64,000 bases of DNA, from contig CALAML010000011.1 in NCBI GenBank assembly GCA_937925845.1, positions 1-64,000 of the forward strand. The letters are read 5' to 3'. The notes below the pieces were generated by a model, which saw nothing but the letters and a program-made list of their open reading frames with translations, had not been told where the DNA came from and ran no database searches. A program made the position numbers and the translations under genes. Source of the DNA: an uncultured Acidimicrobiales bacterium. Lineage in GTDB: Bacteria > Actinomycetota > Acidimicrobiia > Acidimicrobiales > CALAML01. Shown one piece after another: positions 8,240 through 17,200 of this stretch (positions are counted from its first letter, which is position 1; the number at the start of each line of letters is the position of its first letter).

Positions 8240-9433
8240 ATGTTGGCCCTTCAGGTTGAGCGATCCGAACTGCGCTACGCCATGGCCGCGGTGTCTTCGC
8301 GGTTGCGGCCCGGCGCTGGAGCCCGAGTGGGTCCACTCAACCTGGTCGACACCGATCCACCGGAACTTCCGGGCGACGACTGGGTTCACGTGTGGCCCCG
8401 TCTCACCGGTATCTGCGGATCAGATCTGGCCACGGTCGAAGGCCGCTCGTCGAGGTACTTCGAACCGTACGTGAGCTTCCCCTTCACCCCCGGCCACGAG
8501 GTGGTGGGCGAGCTGGCCGATGGCCAGCGGGTGGTGATCGAACCGGTACTGGGCCATGAGGCTCGAGGATTTGAACCGCCGTTCCCGGGAGCGGCACCCG
8601 GCGATGGCGACGACTACCGCCACCTGGTCGGTGGCCCCCTCGAACCCGGCATCCAAACCGGCTTCTGCGCCAGCACCGGAGGCGGCTGGTCGACCCAAAT
8701 GGTGGCCCATCACTCACAGCTCCACCGGATCGACGACTCCATCAGCGACGAAGCGGCGGTGCTGATCGAACCGGTCGCCGGTGGCGTGCACGCCGCTCTG
8801 AAAGGCCGCATCAACGACACCGACGTGGTTGCCGTGCTCGGGGCGGGCACCATGGGCCTGGTCACCGTCGCCGCGGTACGCCAGCTCTGCCCACCCAAAA
8901 CCCTGATCGTTGGCGCCCGCTATCCGGTTCAACGTCGTTTCGCCCAGAGCCTCGGCGCCGACCTCGTCGTCGCCCCTGACGAACTGGCGCGAGCGGTACG
9001 CCGAGCCACCGGCTCCTTCGCCATCGGGTCGGCCCTATCGGGCGGAGCCGATGTTGTGATCGACGCCGTCGGCTCCTCAAGCTCGATCGAGGCGGCGATC
9101 GGCATGTGCCGGCCCCGCGGTCGGGTCGTGCTTTTGGGCATGCCCGGAGCGGTATCACTCGACCTCACCGCCCTCTGGCACCGCGAAACCGAGTTGGTTG
9201 GCGCCTACACCTACGGCACCGAGACCACGCCGTCGGGCGACACCAGCACCAGCTTCGCCCTGGCTCAGCAGATGCTCACCAACGGCGACATCGGCGAGCT
9301 GGTCAGCGCCACCTACCCCCTCAAGCGCTACGCCGACGCCATCGCCCACGCCAGCCAAGCGGGCGGCCGGGGCGCAATAAAGGTGGCCTTCGATCTGCGG
9401 GATGAGCCCAATCGAGGTCTGCCCAAGGCCTGA
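8240..9433 (+). CDS. Zinc-dependent medium-chain alcohol dehydrogenase
   Basis: A 397-residue MDR-superfamily oxidoreductase. The catalytic zinc ligand Cys59 is in GICGSDLAT and the next ligands are in GHEVVGE (85-91). The NAD(P)-binding VLGAGTMGLVTVAAV motif lies near residue 200. The usual cluster of four structural-zinc cysteines is not evident: the stretch after GHE carries a proline/glycine-rich insertion instead, so the structural zinc may be missing. ATG 8240 sits 7 nt after TAGCTT (leaderless type). The substrate is not identifiable. It may be cotranscribed with the aldolase (78-nt gap), although its own promoter argues for independent expression. Confidence 0.88.
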   Translation: MLALQVERSELRYAMAAVSSRLRPGAGARVGPLNLVDTDPPELPGDDWVHVWPRLTGICGSDLATVEGRSSRYFEPYVSFPFTPGHEVVGELADGQRVVIEPVLGHEARGFEPPFPGAAPGDGDDYRHLVGGPLEPGIQTGFCASTGGGWSTQMVAHHSQLHRIDDSISDEAAVLIEPVAGGVHAALKGRINDTDVVAVLGAGTMGLVTVAAVRQLCPPKTLIVGARYPVQRRFAQSLGADLVVAPDELARAVRRATGSFAIGSALSGGADVVIDAVGSSSSIEAAIGMCRPRGRVVLLGMPGAVSLDLTALWHRETELVGAYTYGTETTPSGDTSTSFALAQQMLTNGDIGELVSATYPLKRYADAIAHASQAGGRGAIKVAFDLRDEPNRGLPKA

Positions 9434-9471
9434 CGGCCCCAAGTGGAGTATCCCAACGCCACCGCACCCCG

Positions 9472-11031
9472 TTAGGTAAGCAGCAATGCGGCGACCACGC
9501 CGATTACCGCTGCAGCTGTCGCCAACACCACCTGGCCCCGCCAGCCGGCGACCATACTGTCGGGTGCCCGCCGACTGGCACCCACCGGCATCAGACCGCC
9601 ACTACCGGCCCTTGCGTTCAGCTGAACCAACAGCACACCGGCGATAGCGCTGATCGCCACCTTGACGAGGTAGCTACGACCCAAGCCGGTCGAAAGGAGA
9701 TCGCCGAGACCGTCGAGTCGATCCACCAAAGCCACCACACCGGAAAGGGCGAGAACGATCAAGGCCCCACCGGCCATGCGGGCAGCCGACACCATCACCA
9801 GGCCACGCCGCAGCGAACGACCCTTGTCGATGCGCAAGCCACAAACACTCAGCAAGGCCACCCCAACCCCGAGCCACAGCGCCGCCGCCACCTGATGGGC
9901 GGCCAGGGCCAGGTAGGCCAGCGGCCCCCGACTCGACCCGTCCGACGAACTCAGCACCACCATCGAAATCAGCAAGAGTACCGACCCGACAATGGCCACC
10001 GGCACCCGCACCACGTGTAATCGCACCGCATCGCGCGGCGCCAGACTTCGGGGATCGACCCCAGGCTCCAGGAAACTGGTGTCGACCACCGGGTCGATCG
10101 GCTTGGCTGCCTCATAGCTGCCCAACGCCAGGATCAGGCCGCCGAAAGCTCGAAGCACCAGCGCAAAACCGGAAGCGGAAGCCAAGACGTCGGTGAGCAC
10201 ATCCCAATCCAAAGCGGCGCCCACCCGAGCACCGGACCGTACGGACAAGACCAGGATTTCCACCAGCGACACAACGATCAAGAGCAGTCCGAGCCGCCGC
10301 AGCATGATGACCAGCCGGCGCATCTCATCCAGCCCGCCTCGCTGGGCCACCGCCAGAAACACAAAGACGCCCACGGCACTGGCGGCCAATAGCCAGCCAA
10401 GGAAACGGGCGATCGCGGTGACGCCACCATAGGAACGGGTCGGTTCGTCAGCACGGTCGGGAGCTGGAACGGTCGGGGTGACTTCGGGCTGCTGGGGATC
10501 GAACGCAAACGAGGTGAGACCGCTGGCGGTGATATCGCCGTCGCTACGGACCTCCCAGCTCACCTGGTACTCGCCCGCAGCCAGCTCGGACAGGATCAGG
10601 AGTCGCACCGTGGTCCGGGCATTGTCGACGGTGATTCGCACCGGCACTTCCGCACCGGTTGCATCATTCAACGTCGACCCGCTCAACAGCGCGAGGACCG
10701 GCTCGGAGAACTCCAGGCGAACCTCTACGGGCGCGACAGAAACCGTTGTGTTATCCGCCGGTTCAACCTCAAGTAGCTCCGGCGCCTCCGCCTGGGCTGC
10801 GGCGGCCACCGGACCGAGTGTCTTTTGCAGCCACCCCATCGGTGTGCTGGTGGCCCGGAGAGACGCGGCAGGACCCACCATCGTGGGTCCCGTCAGCGAC
10901 ATGGCCAAGGCCACGAGGACCACCAGGGCGATGGTGAAATTCAGCAGTTGCGTTCGACGAAACAGGTGGCCCAGCCTCCAATCCGTCGAGGGTCCGGTCG
11001 GCCGACAGCCTACTCGGCACCCCCGCGCCAC
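9472..11031 (-). CDS. CopC-CopD-like fusion membrane protein with copper-ligand His residues lost
   Basis: About 519 residues. A signal-anchor (FTIALVVLVALAM) precedes a CopC-like beta-sandwich (~80-185), recognisable from LLEVEPADNTTV, VEVRLEFSEPV and YQVSWEVRSDGD, then a linker and 8-9 hydrophobic segments typical of CopD (~205-519). CopC domains normally bind copper through an N-terminal His and the His of a DGH motif; here the N-terminus reads AEAPEL and DGH has become DGD, so the copper-binding role is doubtful. GTG 11031 is the first start in frame, but a start nearer the first membrane segment is possible. It is divergent from selenoprotein 2, across a 235-nt gap. Confidence 0.8.
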   Translation of the reverse strand: MARGCRVGCRPTGPSTDWRLGHLFRRTQLLNFTIALVVLVALAMSLTGPTMVGPAASLRATSTPMGWLQKTLGPVAAAAQAEAPELLEVEPADNTTVSVAPVEVRLEFSEPVLALLSGSTLNDATGAEVPVRITVDNARTTVRLLILSELAAGEYQVSWEVRSDGDITASGLTSFAFDPQQPEVTPTVPAPDRADEPTRSYGGVTAIARFLGWLLAASAVGVFVFLAVAQRGGLDEMRRLVIMLRRLGLLLIVVSLVEILVLSVRSGARVGAALDWDVLTDVLASASGFALVLRAFGGLILALGSYEAAKPIDPVVDTSFLEPGVDPRSLAPRDAVRLHVVRVPVAIVGSVLLLISMVVLSSSDGSSRGPLAYLALAAHQVAAALWLGVGVALLSVCGLRIDKGRSLRRGLVMVSAARMAGGALIVLALSGVVALVDRLDGLGDLLSTGLGRSYLVKVAISAIAGVLLVQLNARAGSGGLMPVGASRRAPDSMVAGWRGQVVLATAAAVIGVVAALLLT

Positions 11032-11266
11032 TTCATTTCCGGACCACGTGGTCGGCGGCGAGAACAGGCTCAGGTCGGGCCAGAAATCGTCCGATACCTA
11101 CAGGTGACAGGAGTGAATCTCGTTCATCTTCATACACGAGCTGTTGGGCATTTCCGGACGCCTTCGCCGGTTGAGCGCCCTCACACCACAAACCTGGATG
11201 CAAACAGTTGCTGAACAACGGCGGCCCGAACTCGCGAACCGTCCCCCACCCCGTAGGATTGACCGT

Positions 11267-11827
11267 ATGAAACGTCCCCTCCAAGCCGCCGCTCTTGCGG
11301 TGGCGCTCTTTACCGCCAGCTGCGGCGGTGGCTCCGGCAGTTCTGAATCGTCGTCGGCCGATGGCCAAACGCCGACCGCACCGGTGGAGGAGGCGGCACC
11401 CGATGAAGCCACCGCAGACTCTCCGCTCACCTTCACCGCAGCAACCGTTGGTGGCGGCCAAATCGACGCCAACTCCCTAGCCGGCCAAGACGTGGTGCTC
11501 TGGTTCTGGGCCCCCTGGTGAGGAACCTGTCGAGCGGAAGCCCCTGCGGTCGCAGAGGTTGCAGAAACACTGGGTGACGACGTCACCATCATCGGCGTAG
11601 GCGGAAAAGGCAGCTCAGCTGGCGACTACACCGACTTCGTTGAGTCCGGCGGAGCCACCAACATTGAGCACGCCATCGACGAGACCGGCGATATCTGGAA
11701 CAGCTTCAACATCACCAGTCAGCCGGCCTGGGTCTTTGTCAACGACGATGGCAAGGTCGAAACCAACATTGGTGCGCTGGGCGAATCGGCGCTCCTTGAC
11801 CGGATCGACAAGCTCAAGAACATCTAG
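11267..11827 (+). CDS. Selenocysteine-containing secreted thioredoxin-like lipoprotein (selenoprotein 2)
   Basis: A 186-residue protein when the in-frame TGA at 11519-11521 is read as selenocysteine (Sec85). Signal peptide with lipobox FTASC (Cys19), a short Ser/Gly/Pro/Glu linker, then the redoxin domain from ~55: LWFWAPW-U-GTC, EAPAVAEVAETLGDDVTIIGVGG, the cis-Pro motif TSQPAWVF, and a stop at TAG 11825-11827. It is a paralogue of the protein at 5949-7079, sharing the WAPWU context and most of the following 25 residues, but with a far shorter tether. ATG 11267 lies 7 nt after TAGGAT with no ribosome site, a leaderless arrangement. It likely transfers electrons to oxidised thiols or peroxides at the outer membrane face; the partner is unknown. 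Confidence 0.88.
11519..11559 (+). promoter_or_regulatory. Sec UGA codon with bacterial SECIS hairpin (selenoprotein 2)
   Basis: TGA at 11519-11521. After 26 nt, the same distance as in the first gene, comes a GGTC loop (11548-11551) closed by GCCCCTGC (11540-11547) and GCAGAGGT (11552-11559). The stem and loop are identical in the two genes except for the outermost 3' base (C or U, both able to pair with G). Confidence 0.85.
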
Positions 11828-11840
11828 TGCCGCCGGTTCT

Positions 11841-11873
11841 GGCTCTGGGGTGCCACTGACCCACCCCAGAGCC
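11841..11873 (+). terminator. Strong GC hairpin after selenoprotein 2
   Basis: GGCTCTGGGGTG (11841-11852) pairs perfectly with CACCCCAGAGCC (11862-11873) across a 9-nt loop, starting 14 nt after the stop. No T-run follows, which is common for hairpin terminators in high-GC actinobacteria. Confidence 0.65.
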
Positions 11874-11892
11874 ACCCGGGTAGACTTCAAGA

Positions 11893-12456
11893 GTGAAGAC
11901 CGAGTCCCCCCGGGCCCAACTCGACGCGTTGGGCGACTACATCCGCACCCAGCGAAAAAACGCCGAACTGTCGCTGCGTGAGCTGGCGGAGAAGACAGGC
12001 GTTTCCAACCCGTATCTGAGCCAACTCGAGCGAGGCCTGCACGAACCATCGATGCGGGTCCTGTCGGCGATCGCCGATGCGCTGGAGGTGTCGATCGAGA
12101 CACTGCTGCGAAGCGCAGGACTGCTCCGAGGCGACGACGGCGACCTGGATGGCCCCCCGGCCACGGCGGCGGCGATTGCCGCCGACCGGCTCCTCACCGA
12201 CGACCAACGGGCCGCCCTGTTGGCGGTGTACCAGAGCTACGTCGAGGGCAACCGAGCCAGCGGGGTACTCGACGACGATGTCGACAATGTCGACGATGTG
12301 GACGACGCCGAGGATGGCGATGACCAAGAGTCTTCAGATGACGATGAGGATGAGGCTCACGTCGCAACCAAGGCCGATGGCGAGCCACCGGTGAAGACGC
12401 CAAAGAAGAAGTCGGGCAAGGCAAAGGCCACAAACGCCAAGAAAAAGAGCGCGTAG
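11893..12456 (+). CDS. XRE-family helix-turn-helix regulator with acidic and lysine-rich tail
   Basis: 187 residues. Residues ~12-68 form a Cro/CI-type HTH (LREL AEKTGVSNPYLSQLE and the following SMRVLSAIADAL helix). A second helical region (~98-118, TDDQRAALLAVYQSYVEG) is followed by a long Asp/Glu run (~125-160) and a Lys/Ala-rich C-terminus (KTPKKKSGKAKATNAKKKSA). The tail chemistry mirrors the convergent histone-like protein at 12689-13399. GTG 11893 is 6 nt after TAGACT (leaderless type). The targets are unknown; the basic tail suggests additional non-specific DNA contact. Confidence 0.82.
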   Translation: MKTESPRAQLDALGDYIRTQRKNAELSLRELAEKTGVSNPYLSQLERGLHEPSMRVLSAIADALEVSIETLLRSAGLLRGDDGDLDGPPATAAAIAADRLLTDDQRAALLAVYQSYVEGNRASGVLDDDVDNVDDVDDAEDGDDQESSDDDEDEAHVATKADGEPPVKTPKKKSGKAKATNAKKKSA

Positions 12457-12532
12457 AGCCCCGATAGAGGTTCGACCGGCCGCCGTTTCGCTTTCGGACC
12501 GGCCCAAGCCCCGACAAACCCGACCAATCTCA

Positions 12533-12584
12533 AGATTTGTGACGCCGCACGCGCCAAAACCGGCGCGCCAGGCGTCACAGAACT
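12533..12584. repeat. Palindromic repeat, family C copy 1
   Basis: TGTGACGCC (12538-12546) ... GGCGTCACA (12571-12579) with GCGCC-AAAACC-GGCGC at the centre. It is the least symmetric of four related elements in the window. It lies between convergent genes and could serve as a terminator here, although other copies sit between divergent genes. Confidence 0.75.
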
Positions 12585-12609
12585 AGGAGGCTCCTGGCGA
12601 GTCCGCGAG

Positions 12610-12668
12610 AAACCCGGCCCCTCGGAGAGGAACCGGGTTTGTTGCTACGGGAGCGACAGGTCTCCCGT
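12610..12668 (-). terminator. Two consecutive hairpins after the histone-like gene
   Basis: AAACCCGG (12610-12617) pairs with CCGGGTTT (12633-12640), and ACGGGAG (12647-12653) with CTCCCGT (12662-12668). Both lie within 80 nt downstream of the minus-strand stop at 12689, fitting transcription termination for that gene. Confidence 0.5.
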
Positions 12669-12688
12669 GACTAGAAGGTGCTGAAGGA

Positions 12689-13399
12689 TCAGGCGCTCTT
12701 CTTGGCAGCTGCCTTCTTTGCAGTGGTCTTGCGAGCCGTGGTCTTCTTGGCCGCAGCCTTGGTGGTCTTTTTGGCCGCAGCCTTTTTGGTGGTGGTCTTC
12801 TTGGCCGCAGCCTTCTTGGTGGTCTTGGCCTTGGTGGAGGCCTTCTTGGCGGTGGTCTTGGCACCGCTCTTGGCCTTGGCCGGCGTAGCCTTGGCGCTCT
12901 TGGCCTTGGCCGAAGCCTTCTTGGCTGTGGTCTTGGCCGCCGGGGTGCCACCAACCAGCTTCGAAGCCAAGCGATGCTGAGCATCAAGTACCGAGCGGGC
13001 CGCACCGAAGCTCTCGTCGACAACCTCAGCCGGGCTGGGAAGCTCGATGGCCGGAAGGCGGTCGGCGGGGACAAGGCCAACGATGCGGGTCCAACTGTCG
13101 TTGATGGTCTCCGAGACCTTCGAGAGGTTCTTGTTCACCGGCTCGGGCACGGCGTCGAGGGCCGAGTCGACGGTGGTGCTGAGCAGCTTCTGCGCATCCT
13201 CAAGGACGGCGGCTACCTCTTCGGTGATCTTGTTGAAGTTCTCAACGAGGGGCTCGGGGATCGAGTCGACCAGCTCTTCGAGCTGGGTCTGAAGGGTCTC
13301 GAGGCGGTTAACCAGCACTGCGGGGAGCACGTCTTTGACGTCGCTCATGGCGTCATCAACTTCGTCCTGGATTCGGTCGAGAATATCGGCGGGGGCCAT
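12689..13399 (-). CDS. Histone H1-like / HBHA-like protein with Lys-Ala-rich tail
   Basis: 236 residues in two parts. Residues 1-150 are predicted amphipathic helices (DRIQDEVDDAMSDVKDVLP, LETLQTQLEELVDSIPEPL), resembling the coiled-coil part of heparin-binding haemagglutinin or a phasin. Residues ~155-236 are almost only Lys, Ala and Thr in AKKTT/AKKAAAKK units, like eukaryotic linker-histone tails and mycobacterial HupB or HBHA. Likely roles are nucleoid compaction or binding of polyanions or storage granules; the sequence alone does not decide. ATG 13399 has an AAAGGA ribosome site; an open frame to 13564 adds 55 residues without domain character and was rejected. Convergent with the XRE regulator. 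Confidence 0.8.
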   Translation of the reverse strand: MAPADILDRIQDEVDDAMSDVKDVLPAVLVNRLETLQTQLEELVDSIPEPLVENFNKITEEVAAVLEDAQKLLSTTVDSALDAVPEPVNKNLSKVSETINDSWTRIVGLVPADRLPAIELPSPAEVVDESFGAARSVLDAQHRLASKLVGGTPAAKTTAKKASAKAKSAKATPAKAKSGAKTTAKKASTKAKTTKKAAAKKTTTKKAAAKKTTKAAAKKTTARKTTAKKAAAKKSA

Positions 13400-13636
13400 C
13401 TGGGATCCTTTGGTTTTGGGGGTCTTGGAAGTGGTGTTGGAGATCTGATTGCTTCTTTGCAGTGCTAAGTAAACCAAGCATTGCGAGATTTGCCAAGCCT
13501 TTGTGACCAGAATCACACCCGGTAGCAGCAGCAACCCGGCGGTCGGCGTTGCCTTCCACGGCAATTCTTGACAGACTTAGTCGACTTTATGAACCCCGGA
13601 AAACCGCGGGTTTCAGCCTGCTCAGGGAGAACAGCC

Positions 13637-14269
13637 ATGGCCATCCGCTTGGGAGACACCGCCCCGGACTTCACCGCCGACACCACCGAAGGCACCATCA
13701 CCTTCCACGAATGGAAGCGGGACAGCTGGGCGGTTCTTTTTTCGCACCCGGCCGACTACACACCGGTGTGCACCACCGAGCTGGGCCAGGTCGCCAAAAG
13801 CAAGGCCGACTTCGACGCCCGGGGCGTGAAAGTGATCGGGCTTTCGGTCGACTCCGTTGAAGACCACCAGGGCTGGAGCGCCGATATCGCCGACACCCAG
13901 GGCATCGCACCCAACTTCCCCATGATCGCCGATCCCGACCGCACCGTGGCCGAGCTCTACGACATGATCCACCCGAACGCCGACAACACCCTCACCGTTC
14001 GGTCGGTCTTTGTGGTCGCCCCCGACAACACGGTGAAGCTCACCCTCACCTACCCGGCCAGCACCGGCCGCAACTTCGACGAGATCCTCCGAGTGATCGA
14101 CTCACTCCAGCTAACGGCCAACCACAAGGTGGCCACCCCCGCCAACTGGACCAGCGGCGACAACGTCATCATCGTCCCGGCCCTGTCAGACGAAGAGGCG
14201 AACGAGAAGTTCCCAAATGGCTGGGATGAACAGCGCCCCTACCTCCGGGTCGTCGCCCAACCGAGCTAG
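13637..14269 (+). CDS. Peroxiredoxin (AhpC/TSA, 1-Cys Prx6 type)
   Basis: 210 residues. The peroxidatic cysteine is Cys45 in SHPADYTPVCTTELG and no resolving cysteine is visible, so this is a 1-Cys Prx6-like enzyme; KLTLTYPASTGRNFDEILRVI and the long C-terminal arm ending in PYLRVVAQPS support that subgroup. It reduces hydroperoxides in the cytoplasm (no signal peptide). ATG 13637 is preceded by GGGAGA. Unlike the two redoxins nearby, the active-site codon is TGC, a normal cysteine. It is convergent with the long cyclase/ATPase gene, with only a 13-nt gap, so the transcripts may overlap. Confidence 0.93.
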   Translation: MAIRLGDTAPDFTADTTEGTITFHEWKRDSWAVLFSHPADYTPVCTTELGQVAKSKADFDARGVKVIGLSVDSVEDHQGWSADIADTQGIAPNFPMIADPDRTVAELYDMIHPNADNTLTVRSVFVVAPDNTVKLTLTYPASTGRNFDEILRVIDSLQLTANHKVATPANWTSGDNVIIVPALSDEEANEKFPNGWDEQRPYLRVVAQPS

Positions 14270-14282
14270 TCTCCCAGACTGC

Positions 14283-17200
14283 TCAGGTGATGGCGGCCAG
14301 GAGATCGATCCAACCCTGGCCCGTGGCGCCGATATCGGCGAAGTGACCCCGGGCCTCCGACTCGGCCGCGCCCGACCCCTCAAGGCTCATCAGGGTGAGG
14401 GCCCGCGCCGCGCCCAGGCGCGAGATCGCCTTCGACACCACATCGCCGGTGCTGGCCACCTCATCCTTTGAGTTGGCAAAGGCCTCGATGGCATCAGCCA
14501 CCTCACCGCGGGACGCCCGCACCAAACCGGTAACCATCCAGGCCAGCGAACGATCGGAGTAGGTGGCCATCGCCTCACCGCGGGCCGCCGCCGCAGTGGC
14601 CAGCGCCCGCTCGTGGTCGCCCTCCATCGCGGCGAGCAGCGCACTCAGCGCAGAAGCAAAGGGATCCAGTGCGTCGCCGGAGTTGTACTTGGCCAGCAGT
14701 TCGGCCGCGGCCTCAGGGCGATCCTCCATCATCGACAGCAGCGCCAGATGCAGCGTCGCCTCGCGGTCACCCAGACCCAAGGGTTCGATCTCGCCCTCCT
14801 CATCGGGCAGATACTTCCGGGCCAGGTCGACCTCACCCAGATAGGCGGCCGAGGAGAAGGACCCGGCGGTGATGGCCCGGACAAACATCGACCGGTCGCT
14901 CGATTCCAGATACTGATCAAACACCCGGAAGCCACCGTCGACCTGACCCGACATCACCAACGCCCGGCCCAAACAAGCGGCGGCCTGGAGCCGACCCTGC
15001 AACACGTCGGTATCACCGAACCCGTCGAGTGCAGCCTGGGCCTCAACGACCGCATCCTGGGTGCGGCCCTGCCACAACGCGATCAGCGACCGCAACGTTC
15101 GCATCATCCCTGCGGCCCACGTGTCCCCTCGAGTTGAAGCCTGTGTCCCAACCTCGGCGGCGATGGCTTCGGCCTCCACAAAACGACCCTGCTGGAACCA
15201 AAGGAACGCCCGAAGCCCCTCGGCCCAGGCCAGACCCATGGCGTCGTTCAGACCGGTGAACTTCTCCACCGACGCATCGATGCGCTCTTCAGCCACGGCC
15301 AACTGGCCCCGGTTCAAGGCGATCCAGGCCAGGTTCTGCAGGGCCCAGGCACCGCCGCGCTCGTCGCCGATGTCGGCAAAGAGATCAAGCGAACGAGTCA
15401 CCTCACGCTCGGCTTCAACCATCTCATCGAGGAAGAGGTGAGCTAGACCCATCTCCCGCAGAGCGCTGGCAGCCCGCTCGTTCTCCCCCAAACTCCGGAA
15501 CGAGTCGAGCGCCCGCCCCAGGAGATCCACCGCCTCGTGATAGTCGCCCTGACGGGTCAGCAGCTCACCGAGGGCCCGATCGGCCTCCGCCATCAGCAAC
15601 GCATCGTCGGTATCGGCGGCCAACCCCCGAGCCTCGCCCAACACCTCGGTGCCGGTCTCAAACTCACCCAAGCCCGACAACGACTGGCCGTATCCCAACA
15701 ACAACGTGGCCCGCCCCGGGTGCTCAGAAGCAGCCAGGGCCAAAGCCCGGCGATGCACCGCCTCAGACACCGCGTAGTGGCCATCGTTATTTGCTCGCCG
15801 ACCAGCCTCGGTCAACCACTCAATGGCCTGAGCCTTTGCATCGACCGGGATGAAGCCAGCCGACCCCAGCTCACGGGCCAATTCAGCGGCGGTGGCCAGA
15901 TGGTGAGCGATGACATCGATGAAATCACCGCGACCGTCGACATCGGCCGAGCCCGCAGTGCTGTCGCCGGCTAGATGCTTGGCGATGCCGAAGTGGCGTG
16001 ACGCCCGGTCGGCCTTGGTGAGGGTGTTGTAAGTGACCTCGCGCATCATGTCGTTCCGGAACGCCCAGCGATCCGGAGTAGGCAGCGTGACCATCTCCTT
16101 GGCCACGAGCACCTTGAGCGCCTCGTCGACATCGCCGGAGCGGCCCAGGGCTTGGGCCATGGTGCTCAGGCCGACGATCACCCCACGACTGCCAAAGACC
16201 GAGGCATCCTGAAGCACCGCCTTTACCTCAGGGGCCAGCGCATCGATGCGGGCCGACAACAGGCCCCGAAGGGTGTCGGGCAAGCCCGGACGCGGCGCCG
16301 CACCCATCGCCGGCGCCTCCAAATCAACCTCGGGACCATCGTCGAGGAGGGTGATCAGCTCCTCAAGGAAGAACGGGTTGCCGCCACTGCGATCGATCAG
16401 CACCCGGGCCATCGCCGGATCAACATCCGGAGCCAGATGGTCCAGAAGTTCCTGAGCGGCATCCTCACCGAGCGGATCCAGGTTCAACACCACCGTGTTG
16501 TGACGCCCTGACTTGGGCTGCCAACGCTCCTCGATCGAAGCCCGGGCGGTGCAAAGGTAGACGACCGGCGACCGACCCAGGCGGCCGATCAATTCGTCGA
16601 GATAGTCCAACACCACATCGTCGGCCCAGTGCAGATCGGCGATACGGATCAGCAGGGGCTGGCGACGGGTTTGGGCCCGCTGAATGTGGGCTGCAGCCCG
16701 AACCGCCTCATCACGGGCCCTGGTGGTATCGACCCGCTCGGCCTCCAGACCGAGCAGCCGGAACAACCCCTGGCTCACGTCGACAACATGGGCCTCTTCC
16801 GTACCAGCGGGGAGCGAACGCCGGGCGCCATCGAGAATCCGGCTGCGAATCTCTTCCGGGGTGGTTTCGTCATCGATGCGGAAGCCTTCGCGCAACAGCT
16901 CGGCGATCGGCCACCACACGTTGGCCTCGCCGTAGGGAACACAGCGCGCCCCCAAGGTGACGGCGTCGTGTTCCTCGGCCGCGGCCCCAAGCACCTCCTG
17001 CACCAGACGGGTCTTTCCAAGACCGGCATCACCAACAACCAGGATGAACGCGGGACGGCGGGTTTCGATGGCTGCGCTCACCGTCGCCGCCAGCATCCGG
17101 AACTCCGGCTCCCGACCAACCAATGGCGTGGTCGGGCGATCCGGTCGGTAGCCGGGTGGCAACAAGGCCTCCTGAGCCACCCAGGTCTCCACGGATTCGT

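Noticed and set aside
6768-11521. Both redoxin genes as pseudogenes with premature stops
   Set aside because: The same active-site codon is TGA in both, the downstream frames are intact, and an identical SECIS-like hairpin follows each one.
13637-14269. Peroxiredoxin as a third selenoprotein
   Set aside because: The active-site codon is TGC (Cys45); no in-frame TGA or GGUC hairpin follows.
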